NCBI GenBank assembly: GCA_050084515.1
Contig: CM114275.1
Coordinates: forward strand, 25,296,001-25,360,000
DNA from: Blasia pusilla
Lineage: Eukaryota; Marchantiophyta; Marchantiopsida; Blasiales
Reading direction: 5' to 3'
Length of the DNA: 64,000 nt
The position numbers were made by a program, and so were the translations under genes. Below the pieces are notes generated by a model, which saw nothing but the letters and a program-made list of their open reading frames with translations, searched no databases and had not been told where the DNA came from. Shown here piece after piece: positions 10,851 to 21,189 of this stretch. Positions within the stretch are counted from its first letter, which is position 1; the number at the start of each line of letters is the position of its first letter.

Positions 10851-11050
10851 TTGTAATGAGCTCGATGGCTATCAGGACGATAGAGGCATCGGCTGGGGGC
10901 GAGGAGAGTAGTATCTTGCATCCTTGGAGTAAATGGGATGTAATGGCTGGGCATGTGGAGTTGGTTGCTCATGCTAGTGGAGGAGTTATTTGCTCAAATG
11001 ATGGTGTAGCTAAGTGTGTACCATCTTGTGAGGGGGTTGCGTAGCAGCCA

Positions 11051-12300
11051 ATGCCATCATCCTCTCCCTCTAGTGTGCCAGTGGAGGAGACTTGGGAGCC
11101 ATTACTTGGGCCCAAGTTTACGGGAGGTGAGAAACAACGCTTGACACAGTTCCTACATGCTTATAGGAGTTGTTTTGCCTTTAGCATGAAGGAGTTGGGT
11201 TCTCTGGTTGGACCCGGTATACGGATTGATTTGGCTAGTGATACCCCAATCTTCCGTCGTCCCTACCGATATAGTGATATGGAGAGGGACTTGGATTAGT
11301 GGAGTTGTCGCATGGAGAGTATGCATCAACCACTGTCATGTCTGCTAGAGAGGATATGCATGGCAACTACACGGAGGGGCGGATGTGTGGAGATTATCGT
11401 CCTATCAATCAGCAAACCAAGGCTGATAGGTATGCCATGCCTACACCTGAGGAGATCTTTGATGTGGTGGGACAGACAAAGATTTTCAGTACTTTGGATC
11501 TTCAGGCAGGATACCATCAATTGCCGATTCGGGAGAGTGACAAGGCCAAGACAGCATTTTGGGGTGTCAACTCTCATGGCAAGGATTGTTTGTACCAGTG
11601 GAAATTCTTACCCTTTGGGTTGAAGAATGCATCTGTCGAGTTTCAGAGAGTGATGGACAGGATCCTAGCAGGGTTGGATTTTGTTCGGTGTTACATTGAT
11701 GATATCTTGGTGTTCAGTAATATGGTGGAGGAGCATCAAATACATTTGCAGATGGTGTTTGAGCGGTTGAAAACTCATGGTCTACGTTTGCATCCAGGAA
11801 AGTGTAAGTTCTTCCATGAGGATGTTGAGTACTTGGGTCATGTGATCTATCCAGGTGGTTTGGGAGTTCAGCAAGCAAAGGTGGAGGCTATTGCACTTAT
11901 TCCGCGTCCGGTAGCAGTGAGTAGAGTTCGGGCATTCATGGGATTGGCGAACTACTATCGGAGGTATGTGAAGGGATTTAGTGCTATGGCAAAGCCTTTG
12001 AACCAATTGCTGAAATCAGATCAAGAGTGGCACTGGGGAGATGATCAGGAGAGAGCTTTTGTGGAGCTTAAGGCCCAGTTGGTGGCGGCGCCTATCTTGA
12101 GAAGACCTATCAGAGGACGCCCATTTCAGTTACACACTTATTGGAGTAGGTTGGGACTTGGAGCGGTGTTGACACAACATGATGATGAGCACATGGAGTT
12201 TGTGGTGGCCTATGCAAGTCGTTCGAATAATGCAGCGGAGTCGCGTTATAGTTCATATGAGGGAGAGTGCTTGGCAAGAGTGTGGTGTGGCACACTTTAG
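11051..12300 (+). pseudogene. Element A reverse transcriptase and start of RNase H
   Basis: Gypsy RT blocks in order: a pre-palm segment (11051-11299), MCGDYRPIN, FSTLDLQAGYHQLPI, KFLPFGLKNASVEFQRVMD, then the catalytic YIDD in CYIDDILVFS near 11690-11715. HPGKCKFF, YLGHVI, FMGLANYYRRYVKGFS and the RNase H start follow. A short deletion at 11297 removes residues equivalent to VRAGL and creates an in-frame TAG. RNase H begins near 12120, but its first catalytic Asp is Tyr (HTYWSRLGLGAVL; HTDWSMLGLG in B and D). A frameshift near 12290 moves the rest to the next frame. Confidence 0.88.
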
Positions 12301-13950
12301 GTGTTACTTGTTTGGCACACACTTTACCCTTGTTAGTGATCATCAGCCACTCAAGTGGTTGATGGAGTCTGACAAGCTTACAGGGAAGCTTGTACGGTGG
12401 GCTCTTATCTTACAGGAGTATGACTTCCAGGTGGAACATAGACCTGGAGTTGCCAACCTTGATGCTGATGGATTGAGTAGGAACCCATGTACTAGCCAAG
12501 AGGATACAACTGGGGCTAGATGGCATGGCGAGGTTGATGAGGAGATGGTGCCAGGTTGGCATGCATCCGCCTTTTTATGTTGGTTAGGGGTGGACTCTAG
12601 TATGGAGGACCACATGATATCTTACTCTAGTCAGAGGATAGATGGCCAGCCTTCAAATCATAAGGTTGGAGATGGTGGTACGGATCAGCGTGATATTCAT
12701 GATGATGCGTTGGTGTTGGAGTTCCTACGGACCAGTAGGGTGCCAGGCATAGTGAATGCCAAGGAGCGAGACCGTGTTATTCAACGTGCTAAGAGGTATC
12801 GATTGGAGGGAACACATATTCTTCGTATGTGGGAGGATGGTAGAGTACGAGTAGTGCCGCATTTGGCTCAGAGAGAGCGCATTGTGCGACATGCCTATAA
12901 GGAGTTGGGAAATTTTGGGGTAAAGCGTATGTATAGCTTATTCCTTGGTCAGTATTGGTGGCGTGGCATGCATACTCAGGTGCAGCAGTTGGTGTCACGT
13001 TGTATGGTTTGTGACCGGGTGAGGGCATCATTCAATGCCCCTACACCACAGTTACATCCCTTGCCTATTATGGGGTTGGGTTACCGTTGGAGTGTGGACT
13101 TTGCGGGACCGTTACCGTTGACTGTACGACATCATCGATATATGTCGGTGATGGTGGAGCACTTCTCCAAGTGGATTGAGTTGGTGGCATTACCTGACAA
13201 GGCAAGTGAGGGAACGGCGTATGCATTTCTTGATAGAGTGCTTAGTCATTTTGGTGCACCAGTTGAAGTGCTGACCGACCACGGTACAAAGTTTCAGGGT
13301 GAGTTTCAGGTCTTGTGTGACAAGGCATTGATTGATCATCGGACCACGTCTCGAGATCATCCAGAGGCGGATGGTTTGGCTGAGCGTGTGGTTTAGACGG
13401 TGAAGAGGGCATTGCGCAAGTATGGCCCACAGAAGGGGCATCTTGGAGACTGGGATATTCAGTTGCCATGGTTAGCCATGGAGTATAGGTTCAGTCGCCA
13501 AGCATCCTTGGCTTCCTTCTCATCTTATTTTCTGTTATACGGCCGAGATCCAGACTTGCCAGCAGCAAATCGTCAGGAGTCTAGTGAGGTGGTGAACCTT
13601 GATGACCCAGAGATGTGGATGAGAGTGTGTTCTCAACGGGCAGAGCTCTTTCATAGAGTTATGCCAACAACCTTTGAGAATCTTGCCATTGCTAGGGGAG
13701 AGCTGCACCCTTTTTCAATTTGCTCAACACAGGGATACGTTGCGGTATGCAACCATTTGGGGTGGAGGTTATCGACCATCGATTTGTAGGTTCCATGTGG
13801 GGGACTATGTCTATTTGCAACAGATTGCACCGACAACGTTGGATGTGACGGCAGGCCGCACTATTTTACGAATGCGCGAGGTGTTAGCTTCTGGAGTTCT
13901 CATGTTGGAGGGTCGTGATGGAGTTGTTTGGAAGGACCATGTGCGTAATT
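12290..13950 (+). pseudogene. Element A RNase H end and integrase
   Basis: The frame 12179-13396 continues from RNase H (AHFRCYLFG, SDHQPLKWLME, DADGLSRNP). The integrase zinc finger has HAYKELGNFG and CMVCDR; its second His is replaced by Asn compared with copy B. The core has WSVDFAGPLP, VLTDHGTKFQGEF and DHPEADGLAERV, so all three DDE residues are present. A CAG-to-TAG type nonsense codon at 13394 interrupts QTVKRALRKYG. The frame resumes at 13400 with LPWLAMEYRFSRQ and LLYGRDPDLP. A frameshift near 13700 leads into HRDTLRYATIW, GDYVYL and MLEGRDG, the integrase C-terminal part. Confidence 0.88.
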
Positions 13951-14018
13951 GTGCGCCATGTCATCTTCCAAATGTGGATGGTATTGTTGACCCAAGCTTA
14001 GCCATGATACGTGCTAGC

Positions 14019-14165
14019 TTGAGGTGCATGTTGTGTGGGTCTGCTGGTAACGCAACCCGTATGTTGGTGTGTGATTGGTGTTCTAGGGGTTGGCACATGA
14101 TGTGTTTGACTCCACGTATGGATGTTGTTCATATTGGAAGGTGGGTTTGTCCTCGATGTACTTAG
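14019..14165 (+). CDS. PHD finger at the C-terminus of element A Pol
   Basis: The last 48 residues of the integrase frame show the complete C4HC3 pattern: CMLC, CDWC, then His in GWHMMC, and CPRC, with the conserved Trp before the last Cys pair (WVCPRC). Spacing fits a canonical PHD finger (CX2C, X11, CX2C, X4, HX2C, X15, CX2C). PHD fingers read histone H3 tails. Here it occupies the place where chromoviruses carry a chromodomain, so a role in guiding integration to chromatin is the natural inference. It is followed by TAG at 14163. BC and D are truncated before this point, so no second copy tests it. Confidence 0.85.
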   Translation: MRCMLCGSAGNATRMLVCDWCSRGWHMMCLTPRMDVVHIGRWVCPRCT

Positions 14166-14326
14166 AAGAGGTAGATGACTTGATCTTTGCATGATATGGA
14201 TTACAGATGTGCGACTAACGATGGGGCAACCTAGCACCCGGCCTTCTGATTCGTGCATCCAAGAAGGTGTATAGCATGTAGTAGATGTATAGGGCTACCT
14301 GGGAGTTAGAGGGACCTAACCGCCAG
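14166..14326 (+). other. Element A 3' untranslated region
   Basis: Non-coding stretch between the Pol stop codon and the polypurine tract; no motif seen. Confidence 0.5.
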
Positions 14327-14338
14327 TTTGGGGGGCAA
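14327..14338 (+). other. Polypurine tract
   Basis: TTGGGGGGCAAG directly upstream of the 3' LTR start (TGTGGTAC at 14340). Its position and purine run fit the plus-strand primer of reverse transcription. Confidence 0.6.
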
Positions 14339-14339
14339 G

Positions 14340-14815
14340 TTGTGGTACACTTGTGTTTGTGGATGCTCTCATCTATGTTATGTATGTATGTGAGTATGGT
14401 ATGTCGGCGATGTATGTTGTATGACGATGTGGATTCGCTGAATTTGTCGCCATGACCATACGGATTATGTCGTAGAGTATAGTGTGCTAATAGAGGCCAT
14501 ACCTTATGTAGGGCCGCAGTGTCTAGGTAGAGATGCGATTTCATACATAGGGTTGGGGGTTACTCAGTTGAGGGTGACTTTTCCAGTAGGGCCCGCTCTT
14601 AGGTTGGAGGATATAAGGTGGAGTGCACTCAAAGAACAGTCAGTTCTTTGAGTTGAGCCTGTTGCGTTGGGGGTTAGCCTTGGTAGTGAGTAGAGCTCTT
14701 GGCTATGGTGTTTCCCGCAAGCTTCGACCTAGATTCTTCCATCGTGGAGTGGGTTTGGCTTGATTGTATGTGATTCTATACGTGTTTTATAACAATAGGT
14801 CCTTCACGGATTTCA
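14340..14815 (+). repeat. Element A 3' LTR (476 bp)
   Basis: Starts TGTGGTACAC after the polypurine tract and ends GGATTTCA. Its last 231 bp match 5253-5483, including the TATA box and the self-complementary start sequence. Its first about 100 bp are repeated again immediately downstream (14816-14917), giving a partial tandem LTR. Confidence 0.7.
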
Positions 14816-15275
14816 GTTGTGGTACACTTGTGTTTGTGGATGCTCTCATCTATCTTATGTATGTGTGTGAGTATGGTATATCAGCAATGTATGTTGTATG
14901 ACGATATGGATTCGCACGACAAAACCCTAAACCAGCCGCCACGCCGGCGGCGGCCGTCGCCGTCATAGTCACCATCAACGGTCCGCCGTCGACTATCAAC
15001 CATCACCATCACCGTTTGGCCGTCACCATCAACGGTCAACCATCACCGTCAATGGTCCACCATCCATTGTCCACCCTTTGGTTGCCATTGCCGCTGTTAC
15101 AGAGTGGAGGGTCTTCCACGACGTTTGTTGATTCTCTGAATTGCGTCGCTAGAGATATTTTGGTACTTCTCGCCTCTGTGTATGGATGCCTTGAGTTAGC
15201 ATGGGATCGTGTGTGTTTGTGTGTGTGTTCGATGACGGCGATGTATGTTGTATAGCGATGTGTATGCGCATGACA
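14816..15275 (+). repeat. Extra LTR-derived sequence at the right edge of A
   Basis: Positions 14816-14915 repeat the LTR start and run into CACGACA (ends 14921), a family LTR end. A GC-rich block from 14922 (AAACCCTAAACC, then CCGTCACCATCAACGG-like repeats) matches leader/LTR sequence in D (36310-36550) and E (52200-52445). From about 15150 a GAGATATTTTGGTACTTC ... GCGCATGACA segment matches the LTR end seen in the solo LTR and in D. It ends at the GACG duplication. Confidence 0.65.
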
Positions 15276-15900
15276 GACGCGGGCGGTGTGCTCTAAAATC
15301 TACACTCGCCATATCTAACAAAACTACTAGGCCAATCCATGCGCGCCCTTGATGTGCACTCATCATCACGCGGGAGCTTGGATGGCCAAAAATTGGCACA
15401 TTCTCCATAATGTATGCTAAAGAACAGGACCAATGCTCTGCAAGTGTCGCAAAATCTGCATCATCTCCCAAAATAACCTGAACCGTATCAGCTAACCCGC
15501 TACCTCGTCCAATACTCGATTGGCCCTGACATGGCCAACCAGCAATGACCAAGTCTATGGTCCCTACCCGCTCCAAGTCCCGCACCACCAACAATGAAAT
15601 ATCCCTCGGTAGGGAACTCTGGTATCCGTGGATAGCGGACGCAGACAACAAGTTGGAAAAACGGAGGCGTAACTATGCCACATGATGAAGTGAAGCACGC
15701 CTCATCAATCTCCACGTATAGGTACTGCTGCACGCGTAATCCTGCCTGCAAAAACAACAGCTAACCCAATGTTGATCCCTCCAAAGAGATCCAGCAGGCG
15801 AATACCCTCCTCTGGGATGCACCACACAGTCGGGGTGGTATCCAAAGGGGTACCACCCCTTTGGATACCACCAAGGGCTATCTCGGTTTCCTCTGATCTA
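15276..15900 (-). pseudogene. BC DNA methyltransferase, catalytic half
   Basis: Read on the minus strand from about 15830: motif I (LLDLFGGINIGLAVV), motif II (YLYVEIDEA, near 15700-15720), catalytic IAGWPCQGQSSIGRGSGL (Cys intact, near 15530), AYIMENVP (near 15400) and RAHRPRL at the 15276 break. A frameshift lies between motifs I and II, and the segment after GSGL has lost the DPRSRLF match. The rest of the domain is at 4328-4740. A 17-bp inverted repeat (15834-15872, loop TACCA) sits just upstream of motif I. Confidence 0.85.
15834..15872. repeat. Inverted repeat, 17-bp arms
   Basis: GGTGGTATCCAAAGGGG (15834-15850) and CCCCTTTGGATACCACC (15856-15872) are perfect reverse complements with a TACCA loop. 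D has only one arm at the matching place (about 32877-32891), so this is a local inverted duplication in BC. Confidence 0.8.
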
Positions 15901-16156
15901 TCACGCTCTGGTGGAAACGTCTGGCTCCACGCGGTTTGCACATGCTCAGTGGTTAAGCGTCGAAGCTCCTCAATCGAGCCCCAAAGCGACACCTCTCCTC
16001 CCCGGACTGATGCGGCTACCATGACATTCCTCTCCATAGAAATGTCAGGAATGGGAGTATCCTCTGCATGGACATGTCCCTCAATCAAATCACTAGGCCA
16101 AGTGATGGCGCTGCTAAATGCTGCTAAGGTCGCCATCTCTCCTAGCCGGCGCTCAA

Positions 16157-16573
16157 TCACAGCACATATGAATTGAACAGGTAATGAGCTAAGGCGCCCA
16201 TCACCTGACTACCATCCTGGTCTGTAGGACGCAGACTCCTCCCAGTAATCCAGGGAAACCCCATTGGGTACAACACTGCTCCATCAACCAAGACGTTGTA
16301 GGAATCTACATCAGTCACTATCGCCTTGGCTCGCACCACCCACTCATCTATAGGATGTGTCGGGAAAATCCTCACCACAACCTCCTGTGAGGTGATATAT
16401 TGTGTGGTACTCAGTCCATCCAAGGATGTATGTATCCGGAATGGACAATGCTCCACATCCGCCGTCGTTAGGTCCAAACCTCTGAATGCCGCTTTCCCAA
16501 ACATCACAGGTTGTGCTCCTGAATCCAACAAGATGCGGTGCGGACTAAAAGCTCTATCTCCTTGACTCACCAA
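16157..16573 (-). pseudogene. BC aspartic protease
   Basis: The minus-strand frame shows RILLDSGAQPVMFGKAA (retropepsin active site) and SYNVLVDGAVLYPMGF, aligning with element A's protease (VLLDSGAQPLMLGKAA, SYDVLVGGAVLYPMGF). The frame is shifted after MGFPW and again near 16160, after which the acidic linker to the DNMT continues (15705-16160). Confidence 0.8.
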
Positions 16574-18640
16574 CTAAAAGACCTCTCCTCGGTTATCCAG
16601 CAAAACAACACCGGGAGAAGCCATGGCACGCTCTATTACGGGTCTAGCGGGCATCTCCGCCATCCTAGTAGCCGCATCCCGTCATGAATTTGACGCGGAC
16701 AGCCCGAGCATCAGCTCCAAGGGTAGGTCCATCACCTCCTCTATAATCACCTCTGAACGTGATGCAAGAACTCCAACTCCAAGCTCACATAGCGTAGCGG
16801 CCCACCGAAAAACCTCGGGGGGCGTACCTCCCAACGTCATAACATCAGAAGCAAAAAATAAAGAAGCACGGTACACAACAGTGGCCACCCCTAACAATGT
16901 GCTCGACACATGCTCTTCATGAGCATCAGCAATAGGAGTCATTGCACTCGCTTCTCCCATCGCTCTCCGTGCCTGCACACCAACAACATCACCAACTCTC
17001 CAAGAACTTTGATCAGGTCCCATCAATGGGATCCTCATCGCCTTGGACAACGTGAAGGACTGAGGAATCCTGGTCTGTTTCTTGGCTTCTCCTCGTTGTG
17101 GATCCAACTTTGTGGTTGCTCCACGCGTAACAACTGCGTTGGCCTCCATCTGGGCAACCCTGCACATCCAACCAGGATCCTCCATATCTCTGGAGGCTCC
17201 ATAAGACGTTGATGCCATGGATCCGGCATTGGGTAACCTCAATGCCATAGCAGCAATCTGTTGTTGTAGCTGTTGTATTTGAGCAGCAATCCCAGCCTCA
17301 TGCCCGACATCTCCCTCAACGCGTCTAGGTGGTGGGACTCTACCTCCTCCACTGGCAACTCCACCATCCCCTCGCGCGAATCCAACTCCTCGTCCCCCAA
17401 CGAGATCACCAAGTATATAACCTCTAGGCCCACCCGAACCGGCAACTCGCTCTGGTGCCCTCTCTGGCGCTCGGTCCGAACGTAACTCAAAGTGCAAGCT
17501 GAAACACCAGGCGCATGTGTAACCGTACCTTTGACAATAGTCACACTGATAACCTCTTGGTGCAACACCATCTCCTCCTCCATGCTGAGGCACGCGACCA
17601 TGACCCTGACGAGTGCAATCGTGCTAATGATGGGCTCCACCATATGACCAACAAGTTATCGTAGGCGGCTGCTGTTGAGCTGCATATGAAGGCACAGGTC
17701 TCTGTGGCACGGCCTCTCGGTATCGTCCCTGAGCTCGTGGTGCCACAGACCTATCTCGAAATCCACGTTGTTGCACTGGTAATGCAGGAAATCGTGATTG
17801 CTCTCACCCAAAACCCATGGTGGCTACGGTCTCCTCCGCCATGTTGTGCTCAATGTTCTTGGCGGTCCTAAAAACATCTCTCAACATAGGGGAGGTGTTC
17901 ATAACAAGCATTTGCTCCCTCACCCATGTCTGCAGGGTCCGGTCTAGCATCGCGTACCATGACTGGATAGCTTGGGCCTCTGTCACGCCTTGAGTGACGT
18001 TAATCAACCTGCGCAAGCGGGTATAGGCCTCATGCAAACTCTCACCCGAGCGCCTCTAGAAGTCGTGGATACTCCGCGTCTTCTCTGTCCGTATCCCTTG
18101 GTAGCTCGCCCTCAACTCAATGAAGAACTTAACCACGGGGTTGAACCTGGGACAAACTTGGCTGGACGATGCAAGTGCTCCAGTGCGAGTCACCCCTCCT
18201 AAAACATCACTGGTAGAGGAACCCTTTCCCGACTCCTCCTCCTCATTTGGAAACGGCTCAGTCCATGACACATAGTGTGGGTCATAGTAGAGTCTCCAGG
18301 CCTCAATCTCATGGGCATATCTTTGCGAGAACTCATGATAATCGTCCATGGGTGCCCCCTCTAAATATTGGAAATTCCATTCCATGCTATAAATAGGTTG
18401 AACTCTCTGGAGTTCCTGGCTTGATGTGAGTCACACCAACTCTTAAACTCCGGGATGAAGTCGTGTAGCTCTATAGTGCCCATAGCATCCGAAAACCTAC
18501 GCGGTCCTCTACCCTGGTCGTCCATCTCGTACGTCCAACTAGTAGGACCACTCAATATATGCTATGGATCACTAGCATACTCCTCTACACTCTCCTCCTC
18601 ATCTTAAGATGACACAATATGAGATTGAGGTGGTCTCTCA
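16574..18640 (-). pseudogene. BC gag
   Basis: Minus-strand order: N-terminal Gag (GTIELHDFIPEFKSWCD, 18361-18555), LEGAPMDDYHEFSQRY with EIEAWRLYYDPHYVSW (18056-18385), the helical part LHEAYTRLRRLINVTQGVTEAQAIQSWYAMLD (17804-18037, conserved in A), and a zinc knuckle. The knuckle is degraded: CDYCQRYGYTCAWC has Tyr where His is expected. A long linker follows (16682-17593) with PERAPER repeats and the region before the protease. Frameshifts at about 18375 and 18050 and a stop near 17640 break the gene. Confidence 0.8.
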
Positions 18641-20973
18641 GGTGGAGACTCTTGAAACCTCGCACCACTCTGGGTGAACCCTCTAGAGCTACTCTCAAGT
18701 CCACCACCTTGCCTCTCAAAGTCCCGAAAGGACGCCGTGATGACCCTCGTGCCCCTCTCACATTATCACTCTCAGTCTCGTGAGTAATCACTCAATCCAA
18801 CATGCGGCACTCAATCTACAATCTCTCACTGAGACGTGTATTGTGCGGCAACAAGCGGCGTGGTGCAGAAAATTGTCTAGTGTCCTGCCATCTCATCGAC
18901 ACGACACACCCTCAATTTTGGACATCCCACACAGGTCTATGTTCCCTCACCCATACATTAATGATGCTCTTTGCATAAGCATGAAACCCAATATCCCAAA
19001 TAACTGCCCAATAACCAAAAATCCCTAACATGTGCAAGGCAAAAGACCAGAATGAGCAACCTGACAACAAGTGTCGATGTTACGCCTCAGCAACTGAAAA
19101 GCCTCAACCCCAACTTGGTCGTGAAGACAACTTCTCCAAGTAGCAAGTCGCACTCCTCTGGTACTGACGATGCTCAAATCTCCTCGATGTGCGGTGCGGA
19201 TCCAGTAGTACGATGCGGCACTCGCGGCACGGAACGGCTACCAACCGCACAACACTCGATAATAGAGTGCGGTACTCAACGACATATCCTCCTCAACAAC
19301 AATACACGCTTTGCTCTCCAATGATGGTGCGGCTCGGCGATCGAAACGGTGCGGTGCGGCCACAAGCGGCACGACGCGGAAATAGGCTGCACATTGCAAC
19401 TACGCGCATCACGGCACGATACTCAATCATCTTCGAGCGGCTACAAATCACGGCATAACAAAGCGTACAGAACATTATGACCCCATCAATCCAAAAATGC
19501 AAACGGCCGGCCACGAACACAAGCAACCGTGGTGGTATGTGATAGAGATTCAAACGCCCGGCTCTAAGGGCGGCAGTAACGCAGGGTCGCATGGAGCACC
19601 GCACGGCTGCACGGCGGCTGAGTATTTTTTGGGCACTAGGAGGTCCGACAACCGGGTAGCGGCCCTGAAGCGTCAATGCACCATACAGCATACAAGGACG
19701 GTAGCAAGTGGAGACGCGCAAAATGGCGAGGGACAACGTCTGTCCTACCACGTGACGTTGTCCTACCACGTCTAAGACGTGGTAGGACAGACGTTGTCCC
19801 TCGCCAAAAATTTTTAAATTTTTTTCTCAACTAGAATAATCCCCCAAGAAAATTGGATCTCCACTATCTTTCCCTACTTAACAACCCCCCTCTTGACAGA
19901 TCTGCAAATTGAATGCCTTACCACAAATAAGAATTTCTACCCAAAAATTTCGAATTTTCACTCACACCTTGGAATGGTGGCTATGGCAGCCCAACAAAAA
20001 TGATCATAACTCCGTGCTCCAATCTCCAAATTGTGCACCGTTTCTTCAGAAGTGTACACCACTTCCCAATCTACGACCTCGTCAAATTGGTTTCTACATT
20101 TGATTTTCCACAAAAAACTGACGGGGACTGTCGTGCAGCCCAACATCTCTTTCTCCTACGCAACTTTGGCAGCGCTTCTATGCTGATTTCTCCCAAAAAA
20201 AATGTAGAACTTGTGAAAATACAAATCATCAAGATATACGGTGCTCTTGAGAGCACCAGCATAGGGCAACTCGCCCCCATATTCAATCCCTATCAAAAAT
20301 TGGGCAGCGCTTCCGCACGTCACTCTTCCACATGAAAATTGGGCAAAGGAAACATCAAAAGTAAGCGGCTCTTGCTCTAGTGAGCACTCCCATGAACCGC
20401 TGCATGGGGAATACGATTCCCAACCTGCAAAACCAGCAAGTAACCAATGAGCTCCCCCATGAAGCTCTCTCACTCACTCATTCTCTCTTTGTAAAATAAG
20501 ATCCAATCTCTCTCAACAACATAGCTCTCAAATGTGTGCACTCTCACATGTCTCTCTCAATGTCAAACCAAACCCACTCTCCTAATGAGAGTGGGTTTGG
20601 TTTGAGCCCAGATCAGCTTCTCGTGGACTAAAAATCTATTCTAATCTACTCTCTTGGAGGTATACCCTCTTCCCTCTCCTAAGCTCTTTCCTCATTAACC
20701 TATGCTCGCAGGTCACCTCCTTGGCTCTTGACTTGCTGTAGCGGGTCAAGGGCCACTTCCAAAAGTGGAAAGGAAACTCTACCAAATATGGAAACTTACC
20801 CAAAATAGCAAGTTTCTCCATATGGCTCCAAATGAGCCAAAACGAAGGGAAAACCTACTCTTTGAGGTTTCCCAGGACCTCATTAGGTCATCCTCGACCT
20901 TGTGATCCTGTCCTCCTCTACTCGCAAAGGTGGTGTACCTGATCTCTCCAATCTATCCTAAAAAGTCGTGACA
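18641..20973 (-). repeat. BC leader and 5' LTR
   Basis: Non-coding 2.3 kb between gag and the LTR start, TGTCACG at 20973 on the minus strand. About 20480-20973 is the family LTR body (as at 4741-5252, inverted). About 20000-20480 matches D (35800-36180) and E (52560-52975) with the GGGAGAAATCAGC-type segment. 18700-19330 matches the gag-proximal leader of E (51370-51960), rich in CGGCACGACGCGGC-like repeats. The middle (19480-19830) is particular to this copy and holds a hairpin. Confidence 0.7.
19725..19805. repeat. Perfect 29-bp hairpin with a nested inner hairpin
   Basis: The arms at 19725-19753 and 19777-19805 are perfect reverse complements, GGCGAGGGACAACGTCTGTC... against ...GACAGACGTTGTCCCTCGCC. 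The 23-nt spacer contains a further partial copy, so GTCCTACCACGTC (19760-19772) and GACGTGGTAGGAC (19776-19788) form an alternative 13-bp stem with a TAA loop. It lies within the BC leader but is absent from D and E. It could be the remnant of a small foldback element. Confidence 0.85.
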
Positions 20974-21170
20974 ACTCTCATAGAACAAAAAAAAAACCAT
21001 ACGTAAATGTCTCGCATCCATTTTATCACCAAAAAAAGACCTCAAAAGAGGACAATGAAAGGAAACAACAAACTAATAGGGGAAGGAGGCAAGATATGCA
21101 AAAAGGAATGCATACGAAAATAGAAACAAGCCAAGCTACGTAATATGCTAATAGCTTGAAACATTCACCT
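20974..21170 (-). repeat. LINE 3' tail fragment
   Basis: The sequence around 21010-21130 (ACCTCAAAAGAGGACAATGA, then GGAATGCATACGAAAATAGAAACAAGCC) matches the 3' untranslated end of the LINE at 41775-41890 (CCTCAAAAGAGGACAAAGAAAGG, then AGAATGCAAAAATAAAACGGCAACAAGCC). It probably represents a separate 3' fragment in the same orientation. Confidence 0.45.
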
Positions 21171-21189
21171 AGATGGACATCCTATTTTT

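Larger units (their letters stand above)
4741..15275 (+). mobile_element. Element A: Gypsy-type retrotransposon with DNMT and PHD finger
   Basis: A 10.5-kb insertion bounded by TGTCATG (4741) and CATGACA (15275) and flanked by a perfect 4-bp duplication, GACG. Internal order is LTR, self-primed PBS, leader, gag (6985-8650), protease (9099-9719), DNMT (about 9800-10850), RT (11051-12100), RNase H, integrase (to about 13950), PHD finger (14019-14162), polypurine tract (14327-14338) and 3' LTR (14340-14815). The aspartic protease, YIDD RT and DDE integrase place it in Ty3/Gypsy. The termini are composite: a 231-bp block is directly repeated at 5253-5483 and 14585-14815, but the outer ends differ. 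Stops and frameshifts make it non-autonomous now. Confidence 0.88.
957..20973 (-). mobile_element. Element BC: older DNMT-carrying Gypsy retrotransposon, split by A
   Basis: One minus-strand element read from 20973 (LTR start, TGTCACG on the minus strand) to 15276, then continuing at 4740 down to about 957. The halves belong together: the DNMT reading stops at the RAHRPRL motif at 15276 and resumes with the following residues (PTW, equivalent to WTNL in other copies) at 4740. The intervening 10.5 kb is flanked by GACG on both sides (4737-4740 and 15276-15279). A solo LTR (1831-2425) interrupts the integrase. Order on the minus strand is LTR/leader, gag, protease, DNMT, RT, RNase H, integrase. 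It has many frameshifts and stops, and no 3' LTR is seen. Confidence 0.85.
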
